Shown here: one piece after another, positions 53,541-63,295 of the stretch
Numbering within the stretch: the first letter of the stretch is position 1
Layout of the letters: every line of letters starts with the position of its first letter
NCBI GenBank assembly: GCA_963767645.1
Contig: CAVYEW010000002.1
Coordinates: 62,001-126,000, forward strand
DNA from: DATFDN01 sp963767645
Lineage (GTDB): Bacteria > Pseudomonadota > Alphaproteobacteria > Acetobacterales > Acetobacteraceae
Reading direction: 5' to 3'
DNA: 64,000 bases
Translations under genes and position numbers: made by a program
Notes under the pieces: generated by a model
What the model was told of the DNA's origin: nothing
What the model saw: only the letters and a program-made list of their open reading frames with translations
Database searches by the model: none

Positions 53541-54311
53541 CTAGCGCCGACGCGGGGCGCCGATCGGCGGCGTCTCCGCGCTCATTCCGGCCAGCACCTC
53601 GGCGACATGCCGTGCGGCGACGGGCCGGCCCTCGCGCGAGAGACGCCCGGCGATGTTCAGAAGGCAGCCCAGATCGCCCCCCAGCACCGTGGGCGCGCCG
53701 GTCGCGGCGATGTCACGCGCCTTGTCGGAGACCATGCGCAAGGAGATGTCGGGGTATTTCACGCAGAACGTGCCGCCGAAGCCACAGCAGATCTCGGGTT
53801 CGGCCATCTCCACGACGGCAGCGCCGACCGAGCGCAGCAGGCGGCGCGGCTGGTCCTTGACGCCGAGCTCGCGCAGGCCCGAGCAGGCGTCGTGATAGGT
53901 CACGGTTCCGGCCTCCGTCAGTCGCGGCAGCGCGTCCACCTGAAGCACATCGACCAGGAAGCCGGTCAGCTCATGCACCTTGGCGGCCAGCGCATCCGCC
54001 CGGGGGCGCAGGTTCGGGTCGTCCGCGAACAGGGACGGCAAGTGCAGCCGCAGCATGCCCGCGCAGGAGCCCGACGGCGCCACGACATAGTCGTAGCCGA
54101 TGAACGCATCGATGATGCCGCGCGCCAGCTCCCGCGCGGTCGCGCGGTCCCCGGCGTTGTAGGCGGGCTGCCCGCAACAGGTCTGCGCCCGCGGCACCTC
54201 CACCAGACACCCGGCATTCTCCAGAAGGCGGATCGCCGCGAACCCGACGCTGGGACGCCACAAATCAACGAGGCACGTGACGAACAGCGCGACGCGGGGC
54301 TTGGCTTGCAT
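53541..54311 (-). CDS. LutA-like Fe-S-binding CCG-domain protein
   Basis: The 256-residue protein has two cysteine-rich CCG modules (TCCGQPAYNAGDRATARELA and EICCGFGGTFCVKYPDIS) as in LutA/YkgE and GlcF/HdrB proteins. LutA is part of the LutABC L-lactate oxidase complex. lutB and lutC are not next to it, so either they lie elsewhere or it serves another Fe-S oxidoreductase. It is followed by an MFS gene 4 bases later. Confidence 0.88.
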   Translation of the reverse strand: MQAKPRVALFVTCLVDLWRPSVGFAAIRLLENAGCLVEVPRAQTCCGQPAYNAGDRATARELARGIIDAFIGYDYVVAPSGSCAGMLRLHLPSLFADDPNLRPRADALAAKVHELTGFLVDVLQVDALPRLTEAGTVTYHDACSGLRELGVKDQPRRLLRSVGAAVVEMAEPEICCGFGGTFCVKYPDISLRMVSDKARDIAATGAPTVLGGDLGCLLNIAGRLSREGRPVAARHVAEVLAGMSAETPPIGAPRRR

Positions 54312-54356
54312 GTCGCCCCTGATACAAGGCGCGACGGAAGCCGGCCAGGGGACCGT

Positions 54357-54950
54357 TCAGCCGGCGGGAGCTCTCGCTCGCTCGGCCCCGGGATCGAGGC
54401 GCGGATTGACGGGCAGCTCGATCGCCCCCCGGCAGACACGCAGCTCCCGCGCCGCTCGCAGAGCGACGCGATGGATGCGCGGCTCGGCGTCGAGATGCCA
54501 GCCATGGAACAGCACGATCACGGCGACGGCCACGGCCGCGAGCCAGCCCAGCCGGAGGCCGCGCGGCGGCGCTCCGGCCAGCCGCCCGAGTGCCAGCGCG
54601 CCCACCACGCCGACGGTGCCGCCGAGCGCCACCTCAGGCGCGGTATGCACCCCGAGCACCAGCCGCGAGATGCCGATCAGCACGCAACCCAAGCCCGCGG
54701 CGAGCAGCACGACGCGGCCGCGCCTTCCCTGCCCGAGCACGACGGCGAGGCCGCCCAGCACCACCGCCGCGGCGGCGGTGTGCCCGCTCGGACTGCGCAG
54801 CTCCGGCGGGCCGCAGGCGAAGGCGACCAGCTTCAACAGCAGCATCAGCCCAAGCGTGGCGCCGACCGCCAGCACCCAGGCAAGCGCGCCCCGCGCCCAG
54901 CCGAGCGCTGCCAACGTGCAGCCGATCGCGAAGACCAGCGGCAGGATCAC
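54357..54950 (-). CDS. PAP2-family phosphatase
   Basis: The at least 197-residue membrane protein has the phosphatase motifs LRSPSGHTAAAAVVLGG and GISRLVLGVHTAPEVALGG. PAP2 proteins dephosphorylate lipids such as undecaprenyl diphosphate. The start is uncertain: the used GTG leaves out a preceding in-frame hydrophobic lead (SHFITNFADQA). An ATG at 55024 or 55021 lies in another frame separated by a run of A's, so one more base-level error may be present. Confidence 0.7.
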   Translation of the reverse strand: MILPLVFAIGCTLAALGWARGALAWVLAVGATLGLMLLLKLVAFACGPPELRSPSGHTAAAAVVLGGLAVVLGQGRRGRVVLLAAGLGCVLIGISRLVLGVHTAPEVALGGTVGVVGALALGRLAGAPPRGLRLGWLAAVAVAVIVLFHGWHLDAEPRIHRVALRAARELRVCRGAIELPVNPRLDPGAERARAPAG

Positions 54951-55054
54951 CGCCTGGTCGGCGAAGTTTGTGATGAAATGGCTCAGGAGGTTTTCCGTCG
55001 ATCCGATTGTGAGACGCGCATCATATTCTACGCCGAACCGCCCTGGGATGCAGG

Positions 55055-55603
55055 CTATTTCGCCGCCGTCGCGACGGCGTGTTCAAGCGCCGCCTGCGCG
55101 GCCTCCGGGCCCGACTGACCGAGCACCTCGAACTCGCGCCCGTTCAGCTGGCTATACTGCCTGAAGAATGCCGCGATCTCATCGCACTGGCCGGGGCGGA
55201 GGTCGGTCAGCGCACGGATATGGCGGTGCGTGCGCGCATGTGTGGCGACGCCGAGCAGGCGGTCGTTGCGGGTCCATTGCGCCTCGCCCGTCTCGCGCTG
55301 ACGCGCCTCGATGATCCCGATCAGCCTGGTCCCCAGCACGCAGCCGGCCGGTGCCGGATGATCGAGCAGTACCAGCACATCGAGGGGATCGCCGTCCTCG
55401 GCGCGCGTCGAGGGAACGAAGCCGAAATCGTACGGGAACACCATGCCTTCCGGCAGCACGAACTTGAGTCGGAAGGCGCCGATCTCGGGATCGTAGCCCA
55501 GCTTGTTGCGGCTGCCCCTGGAGGTCTCGATCACTACCGTCACCTCGCCGCTGGCAGGGTCGAAAGCAGGCAAGCGCGACAGCGGTGCGGGATGCGGGGC
55601 CAT
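55055..55603 (-). CDS. ppa: Inorganic pyrophosphatase (family I)
   Basis: The 182-residue protein hydrolyses pyrophosphate. It has the metal-binding signature EDGDPLDVLVLLDHPAPAG, the N-terminal VVIETSRGSRNKLGYDPE and FVLPEGMVFPYDFGFVPST. The length fits. The essential Asp residues of the DGDPLD motif are intact. Confidence 0.95.
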   Translation of the reverse strand: MAPHPAPLSRLPAFDPASGEVTVVIETSRGSRNKLGYDPEIGAFRLKFVLPEGMVFPYDFGFVPSTRAEDGDPLDVLVLLDHPAPAGCVLGTRLIGIIEARQRETGEAQWTRNDRLLGVATHARTHRHIRALTDLRPGQCDEIAAFFRQYSQLNGREFEVLGQSGPEAAQAALEHAVATAAK

Positions 55604-55661
55604 GGAACCTGAATGCGGCGGCGGCTATGGAGTTGCTTCGCGCTATACCTCTCCAGCGACC

Positions 55662-55725
55662 GTCACCTCCGCGAAAGCGGGGGGCTAGGCGGCTGTGAAG
55701 TGGATTCCGCTGTCGCGGGAATGAC
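55662..55725. repeat. Degenerate REP-like inverted repeat
   Basis: Left arm gtcacctccgcgaaagcgg and right arm ccgctgtcgcgggaatgac are partial inverse complements of the common 'gtcattcccgcgaaagcggg' element. It lies between ppa and trxA. Confidence 0.55.
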
Positions 55726-55775
55726 TGGGGTGCTGTGTGACGCTGATTTGCCCGCTACGGGCACTCCGGCGCCGC

Positions 55776-56102
55776 TCAGATATTCCCCGAGATCCAGTCC
55801 TTCAGCCGGCTCTTCGGCAAGGCGCCGACCTGGGTGGCGGCGGGTTTGCCGTCCTTGAACAGGATCAGCGTCGGAATCCCCCGCACGGAGTAGGTGTTCG
55901 GCGTCGTCGGGTTCTCATCGACATTGACCTTGGCCACGGTCAGCCGCCCGGCGAACTCGCCCGCCAGCTCGTCGAGCGCGGGGGCGATCATCTTGCAGGG
56001 GCCGCACCATTCCGCCCAGAAATCCACCAGGACAGGCTCGGAGGCCTTCAGCACGTCGGTCTCGAAACTCGCGTCGGTGACGGGCTTGGTGTTCGCGCTC
56101 AT
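55776..56102 (-). CDS. trxA: Thioredoxin
   Basis: The 108-residue protein has the active site FWAEWCGPCKMIAPAL with Cys33 and Cys36, and the cis-Pro loop VRGIPTLILF. It follows addA by 8 bases on the minus strand, a conserved alphaproteobacterial trxA position at the end of the addBA block. Confidence 0.95.
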   Translation of the reverse strand: MSANTKPVTDASFETDVLKASEPVLVDFWAEWCGPCKMIAPALDELAGEFAGRLTVAKVNVDENPTTPNTYSVRGIPTLILFKDGKPAATQVGALPKSRLKDWISGNI

Positions 56103-56110
56103 GGAAAGCC

Positions 56111-59100
56111 TCACGAATCTCTTGCGTGCCAAGTGGTCGCGCCCGCTGGCGGGATCAACCCGTGTGCATCCAGCAGCCCGTCGGAAAGCCAAACCGGGCT
56201 CGCCGTCTCGGTCCAGACCAGCAGGCAGCGTATCGGCCGGTCGGGGAAGATCGCGCGCAGCACGGCACGGTAGGCGGCCATCTGCCGCAGATACATGACC
56301 GGGGTCGCGGCAGGCTCGGCGGGCGGATTGCGGTTGCTCTTGTAGTCGGCGACCAGCACCGCGTCCGCGAGCACCGCTAGCCGATCGACCACCCCGCCCA
56401 CCACTTGGCCCTCGATCGCACCAGAGAGCGGCACCTCGGCACGGCTGGCGGGGCCGAACAGCGGCGCCAGGCCGGGTGCGTCGAGCAACGCCACGACCTG
56501 GGCGGCGAGGCGCTCCGCCTCGCCGGCCGTGAAGCCGTGGCCAGGGCGTCTCAGCCAGGCGCGCGCGGCTGCCGGACGCGCGGCTTCGGGCAGGTCCGGC
56601 AGGTGTTGCAGCAGCACATGGACCAGCCGGCCGCGCCGCAGCGCGCCCGGCGCACGGCGCGCAAGGAGGGGCGAGCGGGCCGGCGGCACCGGGCCGAGCG
56701 CCACGCCATCCGGCCGGCTGGGCGCGAGGGGATGCGGGCGAAGCGGCTCCACGGGCGGCGCGACCGGCCGCCACGAGGGGGCGGTGCCGGCCCAGCCTGG
56801 CAACGGAGCGGCGATCCCGGCCTCGGCAACCTGCTCGACCCGATCGGGCGCGGCCATCTGCGCGCGATGGTACCGCAACGCCTGTCCCTGCCAGAACGGG
56901 AACGCCACAGATTCCGCATCCAGTGCTGCGAAGCCTTCCTGCACCAGCGCGTACCAGCTATCGGGCGGGACGCTCTTGCGCGGCTCCCAGCCGCAGACCA
57001 CGAGCCGATCCTCGGCGCGGGTCAGGGCGACATACAGAAGCCGGTTGTGCTCCGCCGTGCAGTGCGAGCGCGCGGCCGCGCGCAGCGTCTCGGCCGCGCC
57101 GCAGCGCAGCTCCTGGCGCGGCGCCCAGAGCGGCACCTCGAGTCCCGTCTCCGGGTCCGGCGCCCACAGGATGCCGCTGTCCTGCTGCGGCAAGGCGGTG
57201 GTGTCCGGCAGGATCACGAGGGGCGCCTGCAATCCCTTGGCGCCATGCACCGTCATCACCCGGACGGTGCCGCCGAACGCCTCCTGCTCGCGCTTCACCT
57301 CGGCGCCCGAGCGGCGCAGCCAGTGCAGGAAGCCCTGCATCGAGGGCGGGTGCAGCCGCGCATAGGCGAGCGCGGCGTTCAGCAACTCGTCGACCGGCTC
57401 GCCCGCCTCGGCGCCCAGGCGCGCGAACAGCCGCGCCCGTCCGCCCAGTGGCCCCAACGCCTCCGACAACAGCGCGTGCGGGCTCGCGTAGTCCACTCGC
57501 GCGAGCAGCGCGGCGAACATCCCCCAGGCCAGTGCCCAGTCCGGGCGCTCCTGGGCGCGCGCGCGCAAGGTCTCCCAGAGCGGTCCGCGGCGGTCAAGCG
57601 CCAGCGCCATCAGGCTGTCGTCGGACAGGTCGCCCAGCGGGCTGGTCAGGAAACAGGCGAATTGCAGATCGTCCTGCGGCAGCAGCAATGCATCCGCCAG
57701 GGCGAGCAGGTCCTGCACCGCGGGCTGGTCGGCGAGCGCCATCCGGTCCAGCCCGGCTACCGGCACGCCCCGCGCCTTCAGCGCGCGCACCAAGCTGCGG
57801 ACGAATTCGTTCCTCCTGCGGACAAGAACCATCACATCGCCGGGCCGCAGGGCACGGCCGCGGCTCTCGCTCCGGACGCTGCCATCGGTCTGAGCGGCGA
57901 CCCATTCCGCGAGCGCCTCGGCCAGCACCTGCGGCGCCGATTTGAGGCCCTGGTTGCGCTCCGGTACGCTCCAGGCGGGCAGCTCAGGGGCCGGCGGCCG
58001 GGGCGCCAAGGGCCAGAGCTCGACCGAGCCCGCCTGGCCCGCGCGGTCGCTCTCGTGACGCAGGCTGCCGGGCTCGCACACCCCGACAGCGGCGGCCGGG
58101 TTGGCGAACACGGCATCGACCAGCTCCAGAACCGGCGTCACCGAGCGGAACGAGACGTTCAGCGACGGCTCCGCCCATCGCCCGCCGGCATCCTTCACCC
58201 GCGCCCCGAGCGCGGCGCGGGCGCGGTCGAACTCCTCGGCATTGGCGCCCTGGAAGGAGAAGATCGACTGCTTGCGGTCGCCGACGGCGAACACCGTCCG
58301 CGGCGCCTGCACCGCACCTTCGCCGGCAAAAAACTCGGCAGTCAGCGCATGCGCGATGCGCCACTGCGCGGGCGAGGTGTCCTGCACCTCGTCGAGCAGC
58401 AGATGATCGAGACCGCCATCCAGCTTGTACAACACCCAAGCCGCGCCGGGATCGACCAGCAGAGCGGAGCTGCGGCCGATCAGGTCCTCGTAGTCGAGCA
58501 ATCCGGCGGCGTCCTTGCGGCGGGCATAGCCTTCCAGCACCGGCGCGGCGAGAGTGAGCAGCGCATGCGACACGGCCGCCATCTCGCAGCCGCGCCGCGC
58601 GTCCTCGACCGCCGCCACCCGCCTCGCCTCGGCCAGCATGGCCTCCCGCAGTTCGGGGCTGACCGCGGCCAGCTTGTCATTGACGAAGGTCTTCGCCGCG
58701 CACGGCTCACCCTTGGCGGTGAGGAACTCCTTGCGCCACGCCGGCCACGAGGCGCACCGTGCCTCCGCGTCGCGGCCAAGCCAGTCCAAGATCCGCTCCG
58801 CCTTCGCGCGGCAGCCGTCCGAGGCCTTCGCGGCGATCGCGGTGGCAGCCTTGCGCAGTATATCGGCCTCCTCCCACGTGACGGCCGCCGCCAGCAGCTC
58901 CTCGAGGCGGGCATGGACCACGCCCAGCGCGCGGCGTTGCGCCGCTGGCAGCCCGTCCCCGAGCGTTCGCAGCTTGGCCAGGCGCTCGTGATCCTGCAGC
59001 AGCGTCGCGGTCAGGAGATGGAACTGCCCAGCACTGGCGAGGCCGGCCATGCGGCTCAATGCGGCCCGCATCTCGTCTTCATGCGCGCCGGCGAGCATGT

Positions 59101-59587
59101 CCTCGCGGGCCGCGTGCAGCGCGTCCCCGGCCTCGACCTCGTCAGCGACCGAGAAATGCGGGGAGAGCGAGGCCTCCAGCGGAAACCGCCGCAGCAGGCT
59201 TTGGCAGAACGCATGGATGGTGCCGATCCGCATTCCACCCGGCAAATCGAGCACCGTCGCAAATAGTGCCCGCGCCCTGAGCCGCGCCTCCTCGGTGGGC
59301 GTCACCGTCAGTGCCTGCAGGTCTGCACTCAGCGCCCGGTCGTCGAGCGCGACCCAACGGCCCAGGGTGCGCTGCAGGCGCACCGCCATCTCGGCCGCCG
59401 CGGCCTTGGTGAAGGTCAGGCACTGGATGCGCTCCGGCCGCGCGCCGCCGAGCATCAGCCGCAGCAGCCGATCAGTCAGCAGCTTGGTCTTGCCCGAGCC
59501 GGCGGAGGCGCCGACGAAAGCCGAGAAATCCGGGTCGGAGCCCTGGCGTTGCGCCGCGTTGGCGCGGTCACGGGCGAGCTGGCTCAC
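56111..59587 (-). CDS. addA: AddA: helicase-nuclease subunit for double-strand-break repair
   Basis: The 1158-residue UvrD/Rep-type helicase has Walker A in FVGASAGSGKTKLL near the N-terminus, LTFTKAAAAEMAVRLQR, motif II LLLDEVQDTSPAQWRI and VMTVHGAKGLQAPLVILPD. The C-terminal RecB-like nuclease carries DAVLVADYKSNR. AddAB processes broken ends for RecA. The start is a GTG overlapping the addB stop (GTGA); a longer upstream frame runs inside addB and is not used. Confidence 0.95.
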   Translation of the reverse strand: MSQLARDRANAAQRQGSDPDFSAFVGASAGSGKTKLLTDRLLRLMLGGARPERIQCLTFTKAAAAEMAVRLQRTLGRWVALDDRALSADLQALTVTPTEEARLRARALFATVLDLPGGMRIGTIHAFCQSLLRRFPLEASLSPHFSVADEVEAGDALHAAREDMLAGAHEDEMRAALSRMAGLASAGQFHLLTATLLQDHERLAKLRTLGDGLPAAQRRALGVVHARLEELLAAAVTWEEADILRKAATAIAAKASDGCRAKAERILDWLGRDAEARCASWPAWRKEFLTAKGEPCAAKTFVNDKLAAVSPELREAMLAEARRVAAVEDARRGCEMAAVSHALLTLAAPVLEGYARRKDAAGLLDYEDLIGRSSALLVDPGAAWVLYKLDGGLDHLLLDEVQDTSPAQWRIAHALTAEFFAGEGAVQAPRTVFAVGDRKQSIFSFQGANAEEFDRARAALGARVKDAGGRWAEPSLNVSFRSVTPVLELVDAVFANPAAAVGVCEPGSLRHESDRAGQAGSVELWPLAPRPPAPELPAWSVPERNQGLKSAPQVLAEALAEWVAAQTDGSVRSESRGRALRPGDVMVLVRRRNEFVRSLVRALKARGVPVAGLDRMALADQPAVQDLLALADALLLPQDDLQFACFLTSPLGDLSDDSLMALALDRRGPLWETLRARAQERPDWALAWGMFAALLARVDYASPHALLSEALGPLGGRARLFARLGAEAGEPVDELLNAALAYARLHPPSMQGFLHWLRRSGAEVKREQEAFGGTVRVMTVHGAKGLQAPLVILPDTTALPQQDSGILWAPDPETGLEVPLWAPRQELRCGAAETLRAAARSHCTAEHNRLLYVALTRAEDRLVVCGWEPRKSVPPDSWYALVQEGFAALDAESVAFPFWQGQALRYHRAQMAAPDRVEQVAEAGIAAPLPGWAGTAPSWRPVAPPVEPLRPHPLAPSRPDGVALGPVPPARSPLLARRAPGALRRGRLVHVLLQHLPDLPEAARPAAARAWLRRPGHGFTAGEAERLAAQVVALLDAPGLAPLFGPASRAEVPLSGAIEGQVVGGVVDRLAVLADAVLVADYKSNRNPPAEPAATPVMYLRQMAAYRAVLRAIFPDRPIRCLLVWTETASPVWLSDGLLDAHGLIPPAGATTWHARDS

Positions 59588-62553
59588 CCGTCCTCTCCGT
59601 CGCCGGCCGACGCCCACTCCGCCACGCGGGCGAGCTGGGCGTAATCGGAGAAGCGCGGCGCGCGGCCAGGGTGCGGTCGCGAGAGATAACAGCGTGCCGG
59701 ATCGTCGAAGGCATCGATCAGCGCGCCGAGCGCCGCCTCCGCGGCGCGGGCCGCCTCGGCCATGACGGCCGCGTCGCCCTTGAACAATGGGCGGACCTTG
59801 CCGGGTTCGAACCCGCCGCTGATCTGCCAATAGGCAAGCTCCGCCGGTTCGCCCGCGAGCTCCGGTCCGAACGCGCCCGCCATGACCATTGCCGCTTCGA
59901 GCGGAAGCTGCGGCGCCAGGCCGGCATCGACGTCGGCCTGACCCGGGGGTATCCCGGTCTTGTAATCCAGGATGGCAAGCCGGCCATCGGCGCGTCGCTC
60001 GATGCGGTCGGCGCGGCCGACCAGGATGAACCGCCCGCCGGGGCGCGACAGCTCCCGGGCGCCCTTCACCTCCGCAGAGACGGCGTGCAGCTGCATGGCC
60101 GGGCGCCGCTCCGCCTCGATCTCTGCGACCCAGGCGGCGATCCGCTCCAGGCGTGGCGCCCACCAATTGCCAAGGGCAGCGCGCAGGTCGAACTCGGTCA
60201 TGGCGCGCAGCAGGTGATGGCGCAGTCGCGCGGGCGCCTCGTCCGGCCACGCCGCACCGATCTCCTCCAGGAACCGATGCAGCCCGGCGTGGACCAGGGA
60301 GCCGTAGTCGGCAGCGTCGGTATCTTGCTCCAGCGGAGCCAGCGCCCTCAGGCCCAGGACGTGACGCGCATGGATCGCGTAGGGGTCCCGCAGCCAGGTC
60401 TCGATCTCGGTCACGCTCAGCCGGCGCGGGCGCTTGGCGACGGGCGGGCAGGGGGAAGGGGGTGGAACCGGGCGCAGCGCGAGCGGCTGGTCCAGCGCCC
60501 GCGCCCAGGAACCGGCGGGGTGGCGGGGCAGCATCGCCGCGCGGCCCGCGAGAAACATATCTAGCCGGGTAAGCCAGCGTGCGGGCACCGCGGGCGCGCC
60601 GTCCACCCGGCGGGGGCAGGACAGGACCACCTCCGGCGCGGCACAGACCGCGGCGGCAAAATCATGCGCCGCCTGGCTGATCGCCGCCTCCGGCGAGGGA
60701 AGGCCGATGCGGCCGCGCATCGGCCGCGACAGCCAAGGGCCGGGTTCGGCGGCGGGCGGCCAGATGCTCTCGGCCAGTCCGCCCAGCACGAGCACCTCCG
60801 CGCTTTGCAGCCGGGCTTCCAGCAATCCCCAGATGAATACCCGAGGATGCTCCGTCCCGTCTCGCCCGCGCAGCGCGCGCCGGCTGCGGACGGCCGGGCC
60901 GCTGGCGAGCACGGCGTCGAGCAGGTTCGGCAGGACGGAACGGGGCTGGTCGGGCAGGAGCGAGGTAGCCTCCAGCATCGCGGCCAGATGCGCCGCCAGC
61001 GCCTCCCCCTCCTCGCCGGCCCACAGCCGGGCGGGTCCCAGCTCCTGGTCGGTCGCGGCGAGACGTTCCGCGGCCTCGACGATTCCCGCAAGCGCTTCGG
61101 CCGGCGCGGCGGCAAGCGTGGCGCCGAACCGCAGCGCCGGGGCGAGGCATTGCTCGACCCGATCGAGCAGGTCGGCGGCGACCTTTCCAAGCCCCGACTG
61201 CTCCCGCGCCACGCCCCGGCGTAGGCCGGTCAGGCCGGGGAGCGGACGAGGGCCGCGCAGGCAAGCCAGCTCCAGCGTGCGCGCGCCGGACCGGCACGCC
61301 GCGGGCGACAGGCCGGCGGCGGCGAGCGGGTGCTTGAGCAGGCTCAGAAGAGACGCCGGCGCCAGTTCCTCGGCCACCACGCGGGCGAGCAGGCGCAGGA
61401 ACACCGCTTGCGGCGTCTCGGCCAGCGCCTCACCGGCACTGTCGTCGGCAACGACGCCCCAGCGCAGCAGCTCGGCCGTGACCCGTGCCGCCAGCGCGCG
61501 GTCGGGCGTAACCAGCGCCGCCCGGGCGCCCGGGCTTTCGAGCGCGCCGCGCAGCACGAGTGCGATGGCGGCCGCTTCCTCCTGCTGGTCGGCCGGTTCC
61601 AGCCGGAACAGCGCGCTGACATCGACGGGCGTGCGGTCGGTCCAGTCTGCGGCGAGCGCGGCGCCGGGCAACAGGGCGCGGCTCAGCATCGCGGGGCGCG
61701 ACGGCGGAACCAGGGAGGCGGGCGCCGCCGGGAAGCTCCGCACGTCGCCGCGCGTCGCGTTCAGACCTCGCAGGAGGTCGCGCAGCCCGGCCTGCGGGTG
61801 GGACGGCTCCAATGCCTCCCATGCCGCGTCCGACAGCTCCTGGTCAAGTCCCGGCAGCACGACCGCGCCGGTCGGCAGCCGGGCGACCAGCCCGAACAGA
61901 CGGGCGATCGCCGGGATCGCGGCGGTGGTGCCGGCGATCAGCACGCGATGGGTCGGCGGGTCGCGCTCCCATGCAGCGGCCTGGGCGTCGAGCAACGCCA
62001 CCTGCCGCGCGGCCGGGTTCATCATCCCCTGCTCAGCGAGCCAGACCGGCCAATGCGCGGTGACGATGCGTAGGAAGGACAGGGTCTGCGCCCAATGCCG
62101 GGCGAATTCCGGATCGGCGGCGTCGGGGAGGCGGGCGGCAAGGTCGATCTCGGCGCGCTCCGCTTCGTCCATCAGCGACGCCAGCTCCTCGGCAAGCCGC
62201 CAGGCGCGGTCGGCGGTACGCGGGGCGCCCGCGCTCCCGCCCATCGCCAGGATCAGGCGCGAGAGCGCTGCCAGGCGCTGCGCCGGCTCCACCGCCGGCG
62301 GCAGGTGGAGCGCGCCGGCAAGCGCCAGCGGCGTCTCGTCCAGCGCCCCGATCGCGGCGATGCGCGGCAACAGCAGCGCCCGCCCCTCGGTGGCGCGCAG
62401 GAACGCCTCGACCAACGATCGCGTCGCGCGGCGGGTAGGCAGTAGGATCAGCCCGTCGGCTGCGGCGAGCGGGTCCTCCGCCCCGGTCGCCAGCCACTCC
62501 GCCGCGATCACGTCCAGGAACGGCAGGTGCGGCGGGATGGTGAACAGGTTCAT
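59584..62553 (-). CDS. addB: AddB: inactivated-helicase/nuclease partner of AddA
   Basis: The 989-residue protein has an N-terminal UvrD-like fold (FTIPPHLPFLDVIAAEW, GLILLPTRRATRSLVEAF), a central region, and a C-terminal PD-(D/E)XK nuclease with RLAILDYKTG and GRADRIERR. In the alphaproteobacterial form it works with AddA for break repair. It lies 10 bases after the nucleotidyltransferase gene. Confidence 0.93.
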   Translation of the reverse strand: MNLFTIPPHLPFLDVIAAEWLATGAEDPLAAADGLILLPTRRATRSLVEAFLRATEGRALLLPRIAAIGALDETPLALAGALHLPPAVEPAQRLAALSRLILAMGGSAGAPRTADRAWRLAEELASLMDEAERAEIDLAARLPDAADPEFARHWAQTLSFLRIVTAHWPVWLAEQGMMNPAARQVALLDAQAAAWERDPPTHRVLIAGTTAAIPAIARLFGLVARLPTGAVVLPGLDQELSDAAWEALEPSHPQAGLRDLLRGLNATRGDVRSFPAAPASLVPPSRPAMLSRALLPGAALAADWTDRTPVDVSALFRLEPADQQEEAAAIALVLRGALESPGARAALVTPDRALAARVTAELLRWGVVADDSAGEALAETPQAVFLRLLARVVAEELAPASLLSLLKHPLAAAGLSPAACRSGARTLELACLRGPRPLPGLTGLRRGVAREQSGLGKVAADLLDRVEQCLAPALRFGATLAAAPAEALAGIVEAAERLAATDQELGPARLWAGEEGEALAAHLAAMLEATSLLPDQPRSVLPNLLDAVLASGPAVRSRRALRGRDGTEHPRVFIWGLLEARLQSAEVLVLGGLAESIWPPAAEPGPWLSRPMRGRIGLPSPEAAISQAAHDFAAAVCAAPEVVLSCPRRVDGAPAVPARWLTRLDMFLAGRAAMLPRHPAGSWARALDQPLALRPVPPPSPCPPVAKRPRRLSVTEIETWLRDPYAIHARHVLGLRALAPLEQDTDAADYGSLVHAGLHRFLEEIGAAWPDEAPARLRHHLLRAMTEFDLRAALGNWWAPRLERIAAWVAEIEAERRPAMQLHAVSAEVKGARELSRPGGRFILVGRADRIERRADGRLAILDYKTGIPPGQADVDAGLAPQLPLEAAMVMAGAFGPELAGEPAELAYWQISGGFEPGKVRPLFKGDAAVMAEAARAAEAALGALIDAFDDPARCYLSRPHPGRAPRFSDYAQLARVAEWASAGDGEDG

Positions 62554-62563
62554 GTTGACGGAT

Positions 62564-63295
62564 TCATCCGGGCAGCCCAGCGTTCAGGATCGCCTCGGCT
62601 TCAGCGAGATCGGCCGGCGTGGAGAGGTGGAACCAGGGCCCGTCATGCACCACGGCGCGGGCGCGGCCGGCCCCGATCGCGTAATCCCATAGCAGGTTCA
62701 TGCTGAACGCGCCGCCCGGCGCCTGCTGCATCAGCGCCGGCCCAACGATCTGCGCGCCGGCGTAGATGTAGGGCACCACCTCGCGCTCCTCGGGCCGGCG
62801 GAGCCGCCCCCACGGGTCGAGCGCGAAGTCGCCGCGCCCGACCTCCGCGTGCGCCTGGGCGGTGCGGTGCACCAGCAGCACGCAATCCGCCTCGCCCGCT
62901 TCCCAGACATGACGGAGCCGCGTCAGGGCAGGGCAGGGGCCATTGAGCCAGAACGAGTCGCCGTTCACCATGTAAAATGGCCCCGACCCCAGCAGATCAC
63001 GTGCCGCGTGCGCCGCGCCGCCGGTTTCGAGCAGCATCGCCTCCGTCCGCACCAGCGTTGTTGGCCGAAGTCCGGCGGCGTTGCGGGCGGCGAGATGGGC
63101 TTCTATCCGCGCAGCATGCCAGTGTGCATTGACGACCGCCGTCTCGACCGAGACCTCGGCCAAGCGGTCGAGCACGTGGTCGAGCAGGGTGCGCCCGCCG
63201 AGCGGCAGCAGCGGCTTGGGCAAGTTCGCAGTCAATGGCCGCATCCGCCGCCCCAGCCCGGCGGCCAGCACCAGCGCGGTGCGCGGAACGGTCAT
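62564..63295 (-). CDS. MurU-like NDP-sugar nucleotidyltransferase
   Basis: The 243-residue protein has the nucleotidyltransferase start ALVLAAGLGRRMRPLTANLP with KPLLPLGG, the Mg-site segment MVNGDSF and the C-terminal PWFHLSTPADLAEAEAILNA. This resembles MurU, which makes UDP-N-acetylmuramate in peptidoglycan recycling. Its start overlaps the tsaE stop (ATGA). The kinase partner amgK, usually between tsaE and murU in Alphaproteobacteria, is missing here. Confidence 0.85.
   Translation of the reverse strand: MTVPRTALVLAAGLGRRMRPLTANLPKPLLPLGGRTLLDHVLDRLAEVSVETAVVNAHWHAARIEAHLAARNAAGLRPTTLVRTEAMLLETGGAAHAARDLLGSGPFYMVNGDSFWLNGPCPALTRLRHVWEAGEADCVLLVHRTAQAHAEVGRGDFALDPWGRLRRPEEREVVPYIYAGAQIVGPALMQQAPGGAFSMNLLWDYAIGAGRARAVVHDGPWFHLSTPADLAEAEAILNAGLPG

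Noticed and set aside
59588..60250. Upstream extension of addA by about 220 residues
   Set aside because: It lies wholly within addB in another frame, is low-complexity, and the GTG overlapping the addB stop gives the normal AddA N-terminus.
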